Assembly: GCA_021568835.1 (NCBI GenBank)
Contig: JAKGSH010000010.1
Span: forward strand, 3,472,001-3,536,000
Direction: 5' to 3'
Length of the DNA stretch: 64,000 nucleotides
Origin: Streptomyces sp. Tue 6430
GTDB lineage: Bacteria; Actinomycetota; Actinomycetes; Streptomycetales; Streptomycetaceae
Shown here: positions 16,940 through 25,301 of the stretch, in pieces
How positions within the stretch are numbered: position 1 is the stretch's first letter
Layout: every line of letters starts with the position of its first letter
Notes under the pieces: generated by a model
Told to the model about the DNA's origin: nothing
The model's input: the letters and a program-made list of their open reading frames with translations, nothing else
Databases searched by the model: none
Program-made: the position numbers and the translations under genes

Positions 16940-17890
16940 TCACCGATCGGGTTCGGGATCCTTCAGCCAGTTGATCAGCTCGGTGGAGAAGACGGCCGGA
17001 TCCTCTTCGTGCGGGAAGTGGCCGAGCCCGTCGAACAGCCGCCAGCGGTAAGGCGCTTCGACGTACTCGCCCGAACCGGCCGCGCTACGGGTGCGCATCA
17101 CCGGGTCCAGGGAACCGTGCAGGTGCAGCGTCGGCACGCGCACCGGCCGCTTCATGCGCCGGTAGAACTGGATCCCGTCCGGCCGGGCCAACGACCGCAC
17201 CAGCCACCGGTAGGGCTCCACCGAGCAGTGCGCGGTGGAGGGGATGCACATCGCCCGCCGGTACGTCTCGATCACCTCGTCCTCCGGCTGCCGGGGGCCG
17301 GACCACTCCCGGATCAGCCGGCCGACCAGCTCGCCGTCGTCGGCGGTGAGCTGCCGCTCCGGGATCCAGGGCCGCTGGAACCCCCAGATGTGCGAGCCGG
17401 CCGTGGTCTGCCGGACATCGGCGAGCATCGCGGAGCGCCAGCGCCTCGGGTGCGGCATCGAGACGACCGCGAGCCGTCGTACGAGCTTGGGGCGCATGAC
17501 CGCCGCGGTCCACGCCAGATAGCCGCCCAGGTCGTGGCCGACCAGCGCGGCGTCCGGCTCGCCGAGGGAGCGGATCACGCCGGTGATGTCGAGGGCGAGG
17601 TTGGCCGGGTCGTAGCCGCGGGGCGTGCGGTCGCTGCCGCCCACGCCCCGCAGGTCCATGGCGACGGCCCGGAAGCCGGCGTCGGCCAGCGCGGTCAGCT
17701 GGTGCCGCCACGTCCACCAGAACTGGGGGAAGCCGTGCACGAGCATCACGAGCGGGCCGTCGCCCAGTTCGGCGATGTGGAAGCGCGCGCCGTTGGCGGC
17801 GACCTCCCGGTGGGTCACCTTGGTCGCGCCGAGGAACTCGGGCCGTACGACCGAGGCGGGCTGAGCCGAAGGGGTGGCGGGGTCCGTCAT
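16940..17890 (-). CDS. Alpha/beta hydrolase, epoxide hydrolase-like (EphE-like)
   Basis: The 316-residue protein has an alpha/beta hydrolase fold with a cap. The oxyanion motif is VHGFPQFWWTW near residue 51, the nucleophile elbow is GHDLGG with Asp120, the acid is probably Asp in LHGSLDPVM, and the histidine is in GLGHFPHEED. An Asp nucleophile and the HGFP box mark epoxide hydrolases or haloalkane dehalogenases; synteny with ephE (Rv3670) favours the former. It is translationally coupled to the upstream holin-like gene (ATGA at 17887-17890). Confidence 0.88.
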   Translation of the reverse strand: MTDPATPSAQPASVVRPEFLGATKVTHREVAANGARFHIAELGDGPLVMLVHGFPQFWWTWRHQLTALADAGFRAVAMDLRGVGGSDRTPRGYDPANLALDITGVIRSLGEPDAALVGHDLGGYLAWTAAVMRPKLVRRLAVVSMPHPRRWRSAMLADVRQTTAGSHIWGFQRPWIPERQLTADDGELVGRLIREWSGPRQPEDEVIETYRRAMCIPSTAHCSVEPYRWLVRSLARPDGIQFYRRMKRPVRVPTLHLHGSLDPVMRTRSAAGSGEYVEAPYRWRLFDGLGHFPHEEDPAVFSTELINWLKDPEPDR

Positions 17891-18375
17891 GACGACGAGC
17901 GTGCCACAGGCTCGAGGGCCTTCCGGCCACCGTCCTGCGCGAGCTCGGGCCGCGGGTGCGGCTTGGCGTTCTGCAGGACGCCCGCCGACTCCTTCATCGA
18001 GGCGGCGACCTTCTGCGCGCCCTTGCCCTTCTTGGCCTTCTTGGCGAAGGCGACGCCGATCAGCGCCAGGACCACGGCGACGAGGACGTTCGCCGCGAAG
18101 GACAGCAGGAAGCAGATCGCGAGATTCCAGTCGCTCCAGGTACGGATGCCGTACGCGAGGGCGAAGTTCAGCATCGGCAGCGAGAACAGCAGGATCGCGC
18201 CCGCCACCGTGAACGCGCCGCCGCTCGTCGCCCCGCGCTTCACGTCCTGCTTGAGCTGGGCCTTCGCCAGCGCGATCTCGTCGTGCACCAGCGCCGACAT
18301 CTCGGTCGTCGCGGAGGCGAACAGCTGGCCGATGCTGCGTTCGGCGCCGACCGGGCTGCCGTCGGGTGCGCTCAT
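17887..18375 (-). CDS. Phage-holin-family (YqjE-like) membrane protein
   Basis: A 162-residue protein with an amphipathic N-terminal helix (LVHDEIALAKAQLKQDVKRG), two transmembrane helices (about 54-76 and 83-112) and a Lys-rich cytosolic tail. This is the Phage_holin_3_6/YqjE-type architecture, common in actinobacterial chromosomes and unrelated to lysis. Function unknown. It overlaps the epoxide hydrolase gene by 4 bases, so the two are co-translated. The mycobacterial counterpart at this position is the small membrane protein Rv3669. Confidence 0.82.
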   Translation of the reverse strand: MSAPDGSPVGAERSIGQLFASATTEMSALVHDEIALAKAQLKQDVKRGATSGGAFTVAGAILLFSLPMLNFALAYGIRTWSDWNLAICFLLSFAANVLVAVVLALIGVAFAKKAKKGKGAQKVAASMKESAGVLQNAKPHPRPELAQDGGRKALEPVARSSS

Positions 18376-18456
18376 CGCGGTCTCCCTCGTCTTGTACGGT
18401 TCCGCCGTCTTCTGCCTGACTGCGTGCGGTCCCGTCTTTTGTACCGTCCCGTCAGA

Positions 18457-19905
18457 TCATGCCGGACGGTCGTCCTCCTCGCCCGCCCCGCCCGCCACTT
18501 CGGCAAGCCCGTGGCGCGCCGCGGCCTTCTCCGCGGCCTTCTCCACCGCGAGCCGGCGGTGTTCGGCGGCCTTGCGGTCGTAGATCTCCGCCATGCGCAC
18601 GTGGTACGCGGGGTCGTCCTCCTCGTAGACGTCCGGGATGCCGTCGAGGTCGTCGTCGCGCTCCTCGTCCTCGCACATCCGGCGGTACTTGGCATTGCGG
18701 ACCTTCAGCAGGACGGTCGCCAGAGCCGTAGCGATCAGCGAGCCCGTCAGGACGGCCGCCTTGACCTCGTCGGTCAGGACCACGTCGCCCTCGAAGGCCA
18801 GCTCCCCGATCAGCAGCGAGACCGTGAAGCCGATGCCGGCGAGCGAGGCCACGGCGAAGACGTCCGCCCAGGCGAGGTCCTCGCTGAGCGAGGCCCGCGT
18901 GAAGCGGGCGGTCAGCCAGGTCCCGCCGAAGATGCCGACCGTCTTGCCGACGACGAGCCCCAGGACGACACCCAGCGTCTCCGGCTTGGTGAACACGTCC
19001 CCGAGCGCGCCACCGGAGACCGACACCCCGGCGCTGAACAGGGCGAACAGCGGAACCGCCAGACCGGCCGACAACGGGCGCACGAGGTGCTCGATGTGCT
19101 CGCCGGGGGAGTGCTCCTCGCCCTCCCGGGTGCTGCAGCGCAGCATCAGGCCCATCGCGACGCCCGCGATGGTGGCGTGGATGCCGCTGTTGTACATCAG
19201 CGCCCAGATCACCAGCGCGAGCGGCACGTACACGTACCAGCCGCGCACGCCCTTGCGCAGCAGCAGCCAGAACAAGCCCAGGCCGACGACCGCGCCGCCG
19301 AGCGCGGCGAAGTCGATGCCCTCGGTGAAGAAGACGGCGATGATCAGGATCGCGAACAGGTCGTCGACGACGGCGAGCGTGAGCAGGAAGGCCCGCAGGG
19401 CACTGGGCAGGGAGGTGCCGATGACGGCCAGGACGGCGAGCGCGAAGGCGATGTCGGTGGCCGTGGGCACGGCCCAGCCGCCCAGGCCACCGCCACCGGT
19501 GAGATTGGTCAGTACGTAGACCAGCGCCGGTACGGCCATCCCGCACAGGGCGGCGACGACGGGCAGCGCGGCGGCCCTCGGGTCCTTGAGGTCACCGGCG
19601 ACGAGTTCGCGCTTGAGCTCGATGCCGGCGACGAAGAAGAAGACGGCGAGCAGCCCGTCGGCCGCCCAGTGTTCGACCGACAGGTTCAGCCCGAGCGCCC
19701 CGGGGCCGAAGTGGAAGTGGCCGACGCTCTCGTAGCTGTCGCGCAGCGCGGGTATGTTCGCCCAGATCAGTGCGGCGACGGCGGCGACCAGCAGCAGCAC
19801 ACCGCCGACGGTCTCGGTGCGCAGCGCGTCCGCGACGTAGCTCCGCTCCGGCAGGGACAGACGTCCGAAGACCTTGCGGGGGGTGTCGGCGCGGGGCGCG
19901 GTCAC
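18457..19905 (-). CDS. nhaA: Na+/H+ antiporter NhaA
   Basis: The 482-residue antiporter has 11-12 transmembrane helices and a charged C-terminal tail of about 80 residues. Key stretches are FFFVAGIELKREL, PTATDIAFALAVL (transporter motif) and LTLAVVDDLFAILIIA, whose two Asp residues bind Na+/H+. It exports Na+ in exchange for protons and supports pH and salt homeostasis. GTG at 19905 is chosen because GGAGG lies 10 bases upstream; the ATG at 19932 would place that ribosome site inside the gene. Same strand as the holin-like gene but 81 bases apart. Confidence 0.93.
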   Translation of the reverse strand: MTAPRADTPRKVFGRLSLPERSYVADALRTETVGGVLLLVAAVAALIWANIPALRDSYESVGHFHFGPGALGLNLSVEHWAADGLLAVFFFVAGIELKRELVAGDLKDPRAAALPVVAALCGMAVPALVYVLTNLTGGGGLGGWAVPTATDIAFALAVLAVIGTSLPSALRAFLLTLAVVDDLFAILIIAVFFTEGIDFAALGGAVVGLGLFWLLLRKGVRGWYVYVPLALVIWALMYNSGIHATIAGVAMGLMLRCSTREGEEHSPGEHIEHLVRPLSAGLAVPLFALFSAGVSVSGGALGDVFTKPETLGVVLGLVVGKTVGIFGGTWLTARFTRASLSEDLAWADVFAVASLAGIGFTVSLLIGELAFEGDVVLTDEVKAAVLTGSLIATALATVLLKVRNAKYRRMCEDEERDDDLDGIPDVYEEDDPAYHVRMAEIYDRKAAEHRRLAVEKAAEKAAARHGLAEVAGGAGEEDDRPA

Positions 19906-20072
19906 GGTGGGCCTCCGGTGGGTGGACAGCACAGAACTCGTGCCGACCAGACTTCCCGGCTCACCTTTGTTTACTTTACCTAAAGTGAGTCCGGAGTGTT
20001 CCGGTGAGCCCTACGGTACGTGCGTCCGGGGCACCCGGCGCCCCGGACGCCGGGTGCCCCGGACAGCCGTGC

Positions 20073-22031
20073 TCAGTCCTCGCTGGGTGCTGCGGGGAGC
20101 TTGTTCTGGATGAGGTCCATGACGGTGGAGTCGGTGAGGGTAGTGACGTCGCCGAGCTGGCGGTTCTCGGCGACGTCGCGCAGGAGGCGGCGCATGATCT
20201 TGCCGGAGCGGGTCTTGGGCAGTTCGGCCACCGGCAGGATCCGCTGGGGCTTGGCGATCGGGCCGAGGGTGGCGCCGACGTGGCCTCGCAGCTCGGCGAC
20301 GAGGTTCTCGTCGTCGGTGTTCGCCGTGCCGCGCAGGATGACGAAGGCGACGATGGCCTGTCCGGTGGTCTCGTCGGCGGCGCCGACCACGGCCGCCTCG
20401 GCGACGGCCGGGTGGGAGACGAGCGCGGACTCGACCTCGGTGGTGGAGATGTTGTGGCCGGAGACGAGCATCACGTCGTCGACCCGGCCGAGGAGCCAGA
20501 TGTCGCCGTCGTCGTCCTTCTTCGCGCCGTCGCCGGCGAAGTACTTGCCCTCGAAGCGTGACCAGTAGGTGTCGAGGAAGCGCTGGTCGTCGCCCCAGAT
20601 GGTGCGCAGCATCGACGGCCACGGCTCGGTCAGGACGAGGTAGCCACCGCCGCCGTTCGGTACCTCGTTGGCCTCGTCGTCGACGACGGTCGCCGAGATG
20701 CCGGGCAGGGGCGTCTGCGCCGAACCGGGCTTGGTGGCGGTGACGCCGGGCAGCGGGGAGATCATCATGGCGCCGGTCTCGGTCTGCCACCAGGTGTCCA
20801 CCACCGGGGTGCGGTCGGCGCCGATGTGCTTGCGGTACCAGATCCAGGCCTCGGGGTTGATCGGCTCGCCCACCGACCCCAGCACCCGCAGGCTGGAGAG
20901 GTCGAACTTCGCGGGGATGTCGTCGCCCCACTTCATGAACGTGCGGATCGCGGTCGGCGCGGTGTAGAGGATCGTCACGCCGTACTTCTGCACGATCTCC
21001 CAGAACCGGCCCTGGTGCGGGGTGTCCGGGGTGCCCTCGTACATGACCTGCGTCGCGCCGTTCGCCAGCGGCCCGTACACGATGTAGGAGTGGCCGGTGA
21101 CCCAGCCGACGTCGGCCGTGCACCAGTACACGTCGGTCTCGGGCTTGAGGTCGAAGACGGCGTGGTGGGTGTAGGCGGTCTGGGTGAGGTAGCCGCCGGA
21201 GGTGTGCAGGATGCCCTTCGGCTTCCCCGTCGTGCCGGAGGTGTACAGGATGAACAGCGGGTGCTCGGCCTCGAACGCCTCCGGGGTGTGCTCGGCCGAC
21301 TGCCGCTCGACGATCTCGTGCCACCACACGTCACGGCTGTCGTCGAAGGCGACGTCCTGGCCGGTGCGCCGCACCACCAGGACGTGCTCGACGTTGTCCA
21401 CGCGCGCGACGGCGTCGTCGACGGCCGGCTTGAGCGCGGAGGGCTTGCCGCGCCGGTAGCCGCCGTCGGCGGTGATGACGACCCGGGCGTCGGCGTCCTG
21501 GATGCGGGTGGCGAGCGCGTCGGCGGAGAAGCCGCCGAAGACCACCGAGTGCGCGGCGCCGATCCGGGCGCACGCCAGCATCGCGATCGCGGTCTCGGGG
21601 ATCATCGGCATGTAGACGGCGACCCGGTCGCCCTTGCGCACGCCCAGCTCCAGCAGGGCGTTGGCGGCCCGGGAGACCTCGTCCTTGAGCTGGGCGTAGG
21701 TGAGGGCGCGGCTGTCGCCCGGCTCGCCCTCGAAGTGGATCGCCACCCGGTCGCCGTGCCCGGCCTCCACGTGCCGGTCGACGCAGTTGTACGCCACATT
21801 GAGCTCGCCGTCGGCGAACCACTTGGCGAACGGCGGGTTCGACCAGTCCAGCGTCTGCGTCGGCTCCTTGGCCCAGGCGAGTCGGCGGGCCTGCTCGGCC
21901 CAGAAGCCGAGCCTGTCAGCCTTGGCCTGCTCGTACGCCTCCGCCGTGACGTTGGCGCCGGCGGCCAGGTCGGCGGGCGGCTCGAACCTGCGCTCTTCCT
22001 TGAGCAGGTTGGCCAGGCTTTCGTTGCTCAC
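20073..22031 (-). CDS. acs: Acetyl-CoA synthetase (AMP-forming)
   Basis: The 652-residue enzyme belongs to the ANL superfamily. The P-loop-like AMP motif is ILYTSGTTGKPKGILHTSGG, the acetyl pocket region has WWQTETGAMM, and the C-terminal PKTRSGKIMRRLLR contains the catalytic lysine that is regulated by acetylation. It activates acetate to acetyl-CoA via acetyl-AMP. GTG at 22031 with GGGAG upstream. A sequence resembling a DasR (dre) operator lies about 85-100 bases upstream. Its place beside nhaA, the holin-like protein and epoxide hydrolase matches acs (Rv3667) in mycobacteria. Confidence 0.96.
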   Translation of the reverse strand: MSNESLANLLKEERRFEPPADLAAGANVTAEAYEQAKADRLGFWAEQARRLAWAKEPTQTLDWSNPPFAKWFADGELNVAYNCVDRHVEAGHGDRVAIHFEGEPGDSRALTYAQLKDEVSRAANALLELGVRKGDRVAVYMPMIPETAIAMLACARIGAAHSVVFGGFSADALATRIQDADARVVITADGGYRRGKPSALKPAVDDAVARVDNVEHVLVVRRTGQDVAFDDSRDVWWHEIVERQSAEHTPEAFEAEHPLFILYTSGTTGKPKGILHTSGGYLTQTAYTHHAVFDLKPETDVYWCTADVGWVTGHSYIVYGPLANGATQVMYEGTPDTPHQGRFWEIVQKYGVTILYTAPTAIRTFMKWGDDIPAKFDLSSLRVLGSVGEPINPEAWIWYRKHIGADRTPVVDTWWQTETGAMMISPLPGVTATKPGSAQTPLPGISATVVDDEANEVPNGGGGYLVLTEPWPSMLRTIWGDDQRFLDTYWSRFEGKYFAGDGAKKDDDGDIWLLGRVDDVMLVSGHNISTTEVESALVSHPAVAEAAVVGAADETTGQAIVAFVILRGTANTDDENLVAELRGHVGATLGPIAKPQRILPVAELPKTRSGKIMRRLLRDVAENRQLGDVTTLTDSTVMDLIQNKLPAAPSED

Positions 22032-22114
22032 GACATCTCCCTTTCAAGGGTGTCCGTTGTGTCCCAGGCCACAGCTCATCAGACCCGGGAGCCGGTGACA
22101 AGGGCCGACGGAAA

Positions 22115-22130
22115 ATTGGTTTAGACCTGT
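22115..22130. promoter_or_regulatory. DasR (dre)-like palindrome upstream of acs
   Basis: ATTGGTTTAGACCTGT matches 13 of 16 positions of the GntR-family DasR consensus A(G/C)TGGTCTAGACCA(G/C)T, including TGGT-TAGACC. It sits in the acs promoter region. DasR senses GlcNAc metabolism, which releases acetate, so control of acs is plausible. Inferred from sequence only. Confidence 0.45.
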
Positions 22131-22310
22131 TGGGGCCGTGTGGTGCGGCTCCCTTTCTGTCGTTCCGAGTCATCCGTACCCACGGACCCCGACCGGTCGG
22201 AGTTCATGAGGCGTGACAGCTTTCACGGTCGCGGGGGACGGGAGACGCGAGGCGGGGATGCCGGGCGGGATGGGGCTGAAGGGGGAGCCGTGCTTACGAG
22301 GAGTGGACAG

Positions 22311-22356
22311 GGCGGGGCGGGCGGACTGTGCCGCACGGCGGTCCGCCCGCCCCGCC
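22311..22356 (-). terminator. Perfect 16-bp hairpin after the SulP-carbonic anhydrase gene
   Basis: The arms 22311-22326 and 22341-22356 are perfectly complementary (GTCCGCCCGCCCCGCC on one side) around a 14-base loop, 8 bases past the stop codon. The rest of 22032-22364 holds the acs leader and a 12-bp palindrome CCGACCGGTCGG at 22189-22200. Confidence 0.7.
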
Positions 22357-22364
22357 CCGGTCGC

Positions 22365-25037
22365 TCACGCGCTCAGATCCGCCGCCCCCACATGGTCGAA
22401 CACCTCACGCTCACCCTCGCCCGTGCGGTCCTCGCCGAGCAGGTACGCCTGTGCTTCGCCCACGTGGAAGTACATCCCGTGCAGCTCGAGCTCACCGGCC
22501 CGCAGCGATCGCGCCACCGACTCATGGGCCCGCAGATGGTCCAGCTGCTCCACCACATTGGTCAGGCACAGTTGCTCGGCCGCGTCGGCGGCCGTCCGCC
22601 CGGCCAGCCGTGCCCGGGGCCGGCCGGCGTCGGCCATCCGCTCCAGGCTGGGCAGCCCGTGCCGCAGCCATCGCCGCAACGGTGTCTGCACGTCACCCGG
22701 TTCGGCATTGAGCAGCGCTTGCATGGCCCCGCAACCGGAGTGCCCGCAGACCGTGATGGACCGCACCTTCAGCACATCCACCGCGTATTCGATCGCGGCC
22801 GCCACCGAGTCGTCCCCGCTCTCCTCGCCGGGTGGTGGCACGAGGTTGCCCACGTTGCGCACCACGAACAGGTCGCCGGGACCACTGGAGGTGATCATCG
22901 ACGTCACCAGCCGCGAGTCGGCGCAGGTGAGGAACAACTGGGAGGGCTGCTGCCCTTCCCGAGCCAGCCGAGCCAGCTCGCCCCGCACCAGCGGCGCGGT
23001 GTTCCGCTGGAACGCGCTGATCCCGCGGAGCAGCTGACGCGCACTGGGCCGGGAGCCGGTGGCACCGAGGGACCGGGCATGCCCGGTCGGCTCGGCGGGG
23101 CCGGCCTGTTCCACCCGCCGGGTGTGAGGAGTCTGTCCGGCCTGCTCGGTCCGCCCGGTCGGCTCGGTGAGTGCCGGTGGCGTGGCGGACTCGGCGAGTC
23201 CGTTCGTGGCGGCCGATCGGGCGGACTTCGCGAACTCCACGGGGAGGGTGCCGGGCCGCCCGTCCGGTCCTTCGCCGGCCTGCTCCTTCGACAGGCCCTC
23301 CCGGTGCTGCGTGGCGCGGGTACCGTGCGGCGGTGCCCCCATCGGTCCGTCGCACTGATGGTTGCGCCAGGGTGTCCAGGGACGGCAGCGACAGCCGGTG
23401 AGCGGACTGTCCGACGTGCCGGCGGAGACGGCGGCTCCGACGGGGGAGGCGGCAGGGTGGTCACCCTCGGCACCGGAACCGGAGGGGGCGGTCCCCGCGC
23501 CGGAGCGGCGACCGGTCAGCTCGACGGAGCCGCCCTGCGCGGTGTGCGTTCTCTGCCAGTCCTGCAGCGTCTCGTACGCTGCGTGGTCCATGAAGGAACC
23601 GTCCAACTCGACGACCACGTGGGTGCCTTGAGGTGCGTGATGCAGGGCGCGGCTGAGGCGTGGCACTGCCAGGAACGTCAACTGCCCTCGTACCTGTACG
23701 TGGTGGACTCCTTCCTTCTCGTCGTGGGTGATGCGGGTGCGGGCGAGGCGGTGCATGGAGACGGCGACGGCCACGGCGACACCCAGTGCGACGCCCTGCA
23801 GGACGCCGAGGAACACCACGCCCAGGGTGGTGATGGCGTACACCGGCACCTCTCGGTGGCGGGTCACCGTGCGGATGTGGTGGAGGGACACCATCTGGAT
23901 GCCGACGGCCATGACCAGGGCTGCGAGCGCGGCGAGCGGGATCAGCTCAAGGATCTGGACCATCAGCAGCGCGGCCACTACTACGAGAACGCCGTGCAGC
24001 ATGGTGGAGTTCCGGCTGACGGCGCCGGCGTGCACATTCGCGGAACTGCGTACCGCCACGCCCGCGACGGGCAGTCCGCCCAGTGCGCCGGAGACCAGAT
24101 TGGCGGCACCCTGACCGAGCAGTTCGCGGTCGAGGTCGGAGCGGCCGACCAGGGCGGGCAGGCCGGGGCGGGCGGCGATCAGCTTGTCCACGGCGATCGC
24201 GCCGAGCAATGACTGCACGCTGCACACCAGGGTGATGGTGAGGACGGCGGCGACGAGTCCGAGCACCGGCCCTTCCGGCAGCCCCGCCAGAGCATGGCTG
24301 CTCCAGGACGGCAGCTCGACCCGGGGTTGGGCGAGCCCCGCGAACACGGCGGTCGCGGTGGCCCCGGTGACGGCGACCAGTGCGGCGGGCACCTTGCGCA
24401 GCAGACCGCCCAGGCGGCCGGGCAGGCGTGGCCAGAGCATCAGCAGGGCCAGCGTGAGAACGCTGACCGCCACCGCGGCCGGGTCCAGGTCGAGCAACTG
24501 GGCGGGCAGGGAGCTCAGATTCTCGAGCACGGAGCTCTGCGGGCTGCCGCCGAGGACGATGTGCAGCTGGGCGACGGCGATGGTGACACCGATGCCCGCG
24601 AGCATGCCGTGCACGATGGCGGGACTGACGGCGAGCGCGCTGCGAGCCACACGCAGGCAGCCGAGACCGAGTTGGGCGAGTCCGGCCAGGACGGTGATGG
24701 CGCAGGTGGTCCGCCAGCCGTAGCGGTGGATGAGGTCGGCGGTGACGACGGTCAGGCCGGCGGCGGGCCCGCTGACCTGGAGAGGCGAGCCGCCGAACCT
24801 TCCGGCGAGGAGCCCGCCGACGGCGGCGGCGACCAGGCCCGCCTGAAGGGGTGCGCCGGTGGCCAGGGCGATGCCCAGGGACAGGGGCAGGGCGATCAGG
24901 AAGACCGCGATCGCGGCGGATACGTCGGCGCCCGCCACGTGGAAGCGGCGGCGCGGTGCGGGCGGGGGGCTGTGGGGTGGGTGGACGCGCTCGGTCTGGG
25001 GCGAGTCCGGCGTACGAGTGGGGACGCAGGCTGACAT
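22365..25037 (-). CDS. SulP-family transporter fused to a beta-carbonic anhydrase
   Basis: The 890-residue fusion has an N-terminal SulP transporter of 10-14 transmembrane helices (about residues 35-440, with GSPLQVSGPAAGLTVV), a STAS domain (about 455-540), a 120-residue Pro/Gly/Thr-rich linker, and a complete beta-carbonic anhydrase. The zinc ligands are Cys705 (CADSR, with the Asp707-Arg709 dyad), His766 and Cys769 (GHSGCGA). Fusions of this type are proposed bicarbonate importers that couple HCO3- entry to CO2 conversion. ATG at 25037 is chosen because GGAGGAG precedes it by 9 bases. It diverges from the lipoprotein gene across an AT-rich intergenic region. Confidence 0.93.
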   Translation of the reverse strand: MSACVPTRTPDSPQTERVHPPHSPPPAPRRRFHVAGADVSAAIAVFLIALPLSLGIALATGAPLQAGLVAAAVGGLLAGRFGGSPLQVSGPAAGLTVVTADLIHRYGWRTTCAITVLAGLAQLGLGCLRVARSALAVSPAIVHGMLAGIGVTIAVAQLHIVLGGSPQSSVLENLSSLPAQLLDLDPAAVAVSVLTLALLMLWPRLPGRLGGLLRKVPAALVAVTGATATAVFAGLAQPRVELPSWSSHALAGLPEGPVLGLVAAVLTITLVCSVQSLLGAIAVDKLIAARPGLPALVGRSDLDRELLGQGAANLVSGALGGLPVAGVAVRSSANVHAGAVSRNSTMLHGVLVVVAALLMVQILELIPLAALAALVMAVGIQMVSLHHIRTVTRHREVPVYAITTLGVVFLGVLQGVALGVAVAVAVSMHRLARTRITHDEKEGVHHVQVRGQLTFLAVPRLSRALHHAPQGTHVVVELDGSFMDHAAYETLQDWQRTHTAQGGSVELTGRRSGAGTAPSGSGAEGDHPAASPVGAAVSAGTSDSPLTGCRCRPWTPWRNHQCDGPMGAPPHGTRATQHREGLSKEQAGEGPDGRPGTLPVEFAKSARSAATNGLAESATPPALTEPTGRTEQAGQTPHTRRVEQAGPAEPTGHARSLGATGSRPSARQLLRGISAFQRNTAPLVRGELARLAREGQQPSQLFLTCADSRLVTSMITSSGPGDLFVVRNVGNLVPPPGEESGDDSVAAAIEYAVDVLKVRSITVCGHSGCGAMQALLNAEPGDVQTPLRRWLRHGLPSLERMADAGRPRARLAGRTAADAAEQLCLTNVVEQLDHLRAHESVARSLRAGELELHGMYFHVGEAQAYLLGEDRTGEGEREVFDHVGAADLSA

Positions 25038-25301
25038 GTTTCCCGTCTCCTCCGGGGCTGCGCGGTCGCATTTGCGGCCGTGGGTCACGGCGTACAGCGG
25101 CGGGATGGATCAACTATCAGTAAACGAATCGTAATGCAGAGTAAAGGCTGAGCATGTATTTTTCGGGCAAATGGGTTAATTAATCACTCGAATGAGCGGA
25201 CTAGGTATTTGGTCGGCTTGTCGTATTAATTCGCTTTCGGGTCCCGTGTGACGTTGGCGGCGCCGTTGTTGGCCCTGGAGAAGGAAGAAGGTGGGCGGAA
25301 G
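25038..25301. promoter_or_regulatory. AT-rich divergent promoter region
   Basis: About 25100-25250 is far richer in A+T than its surroundings (for example GGTTAATTAATCAC and GTCGTATTAATTCGC) and separates two divergent genes. It should contain both promoters. The TTAATTAA palindrome at about 25175-25182 is a candidate protein-binding site. No gene is present. Confidence 0.5.

Noticed and set aside
16590..16943. 117-residue minus-strand ORF in an intergenic region
   Set aside because: No ribosome site, no recognisable domain and mixed codon bias.
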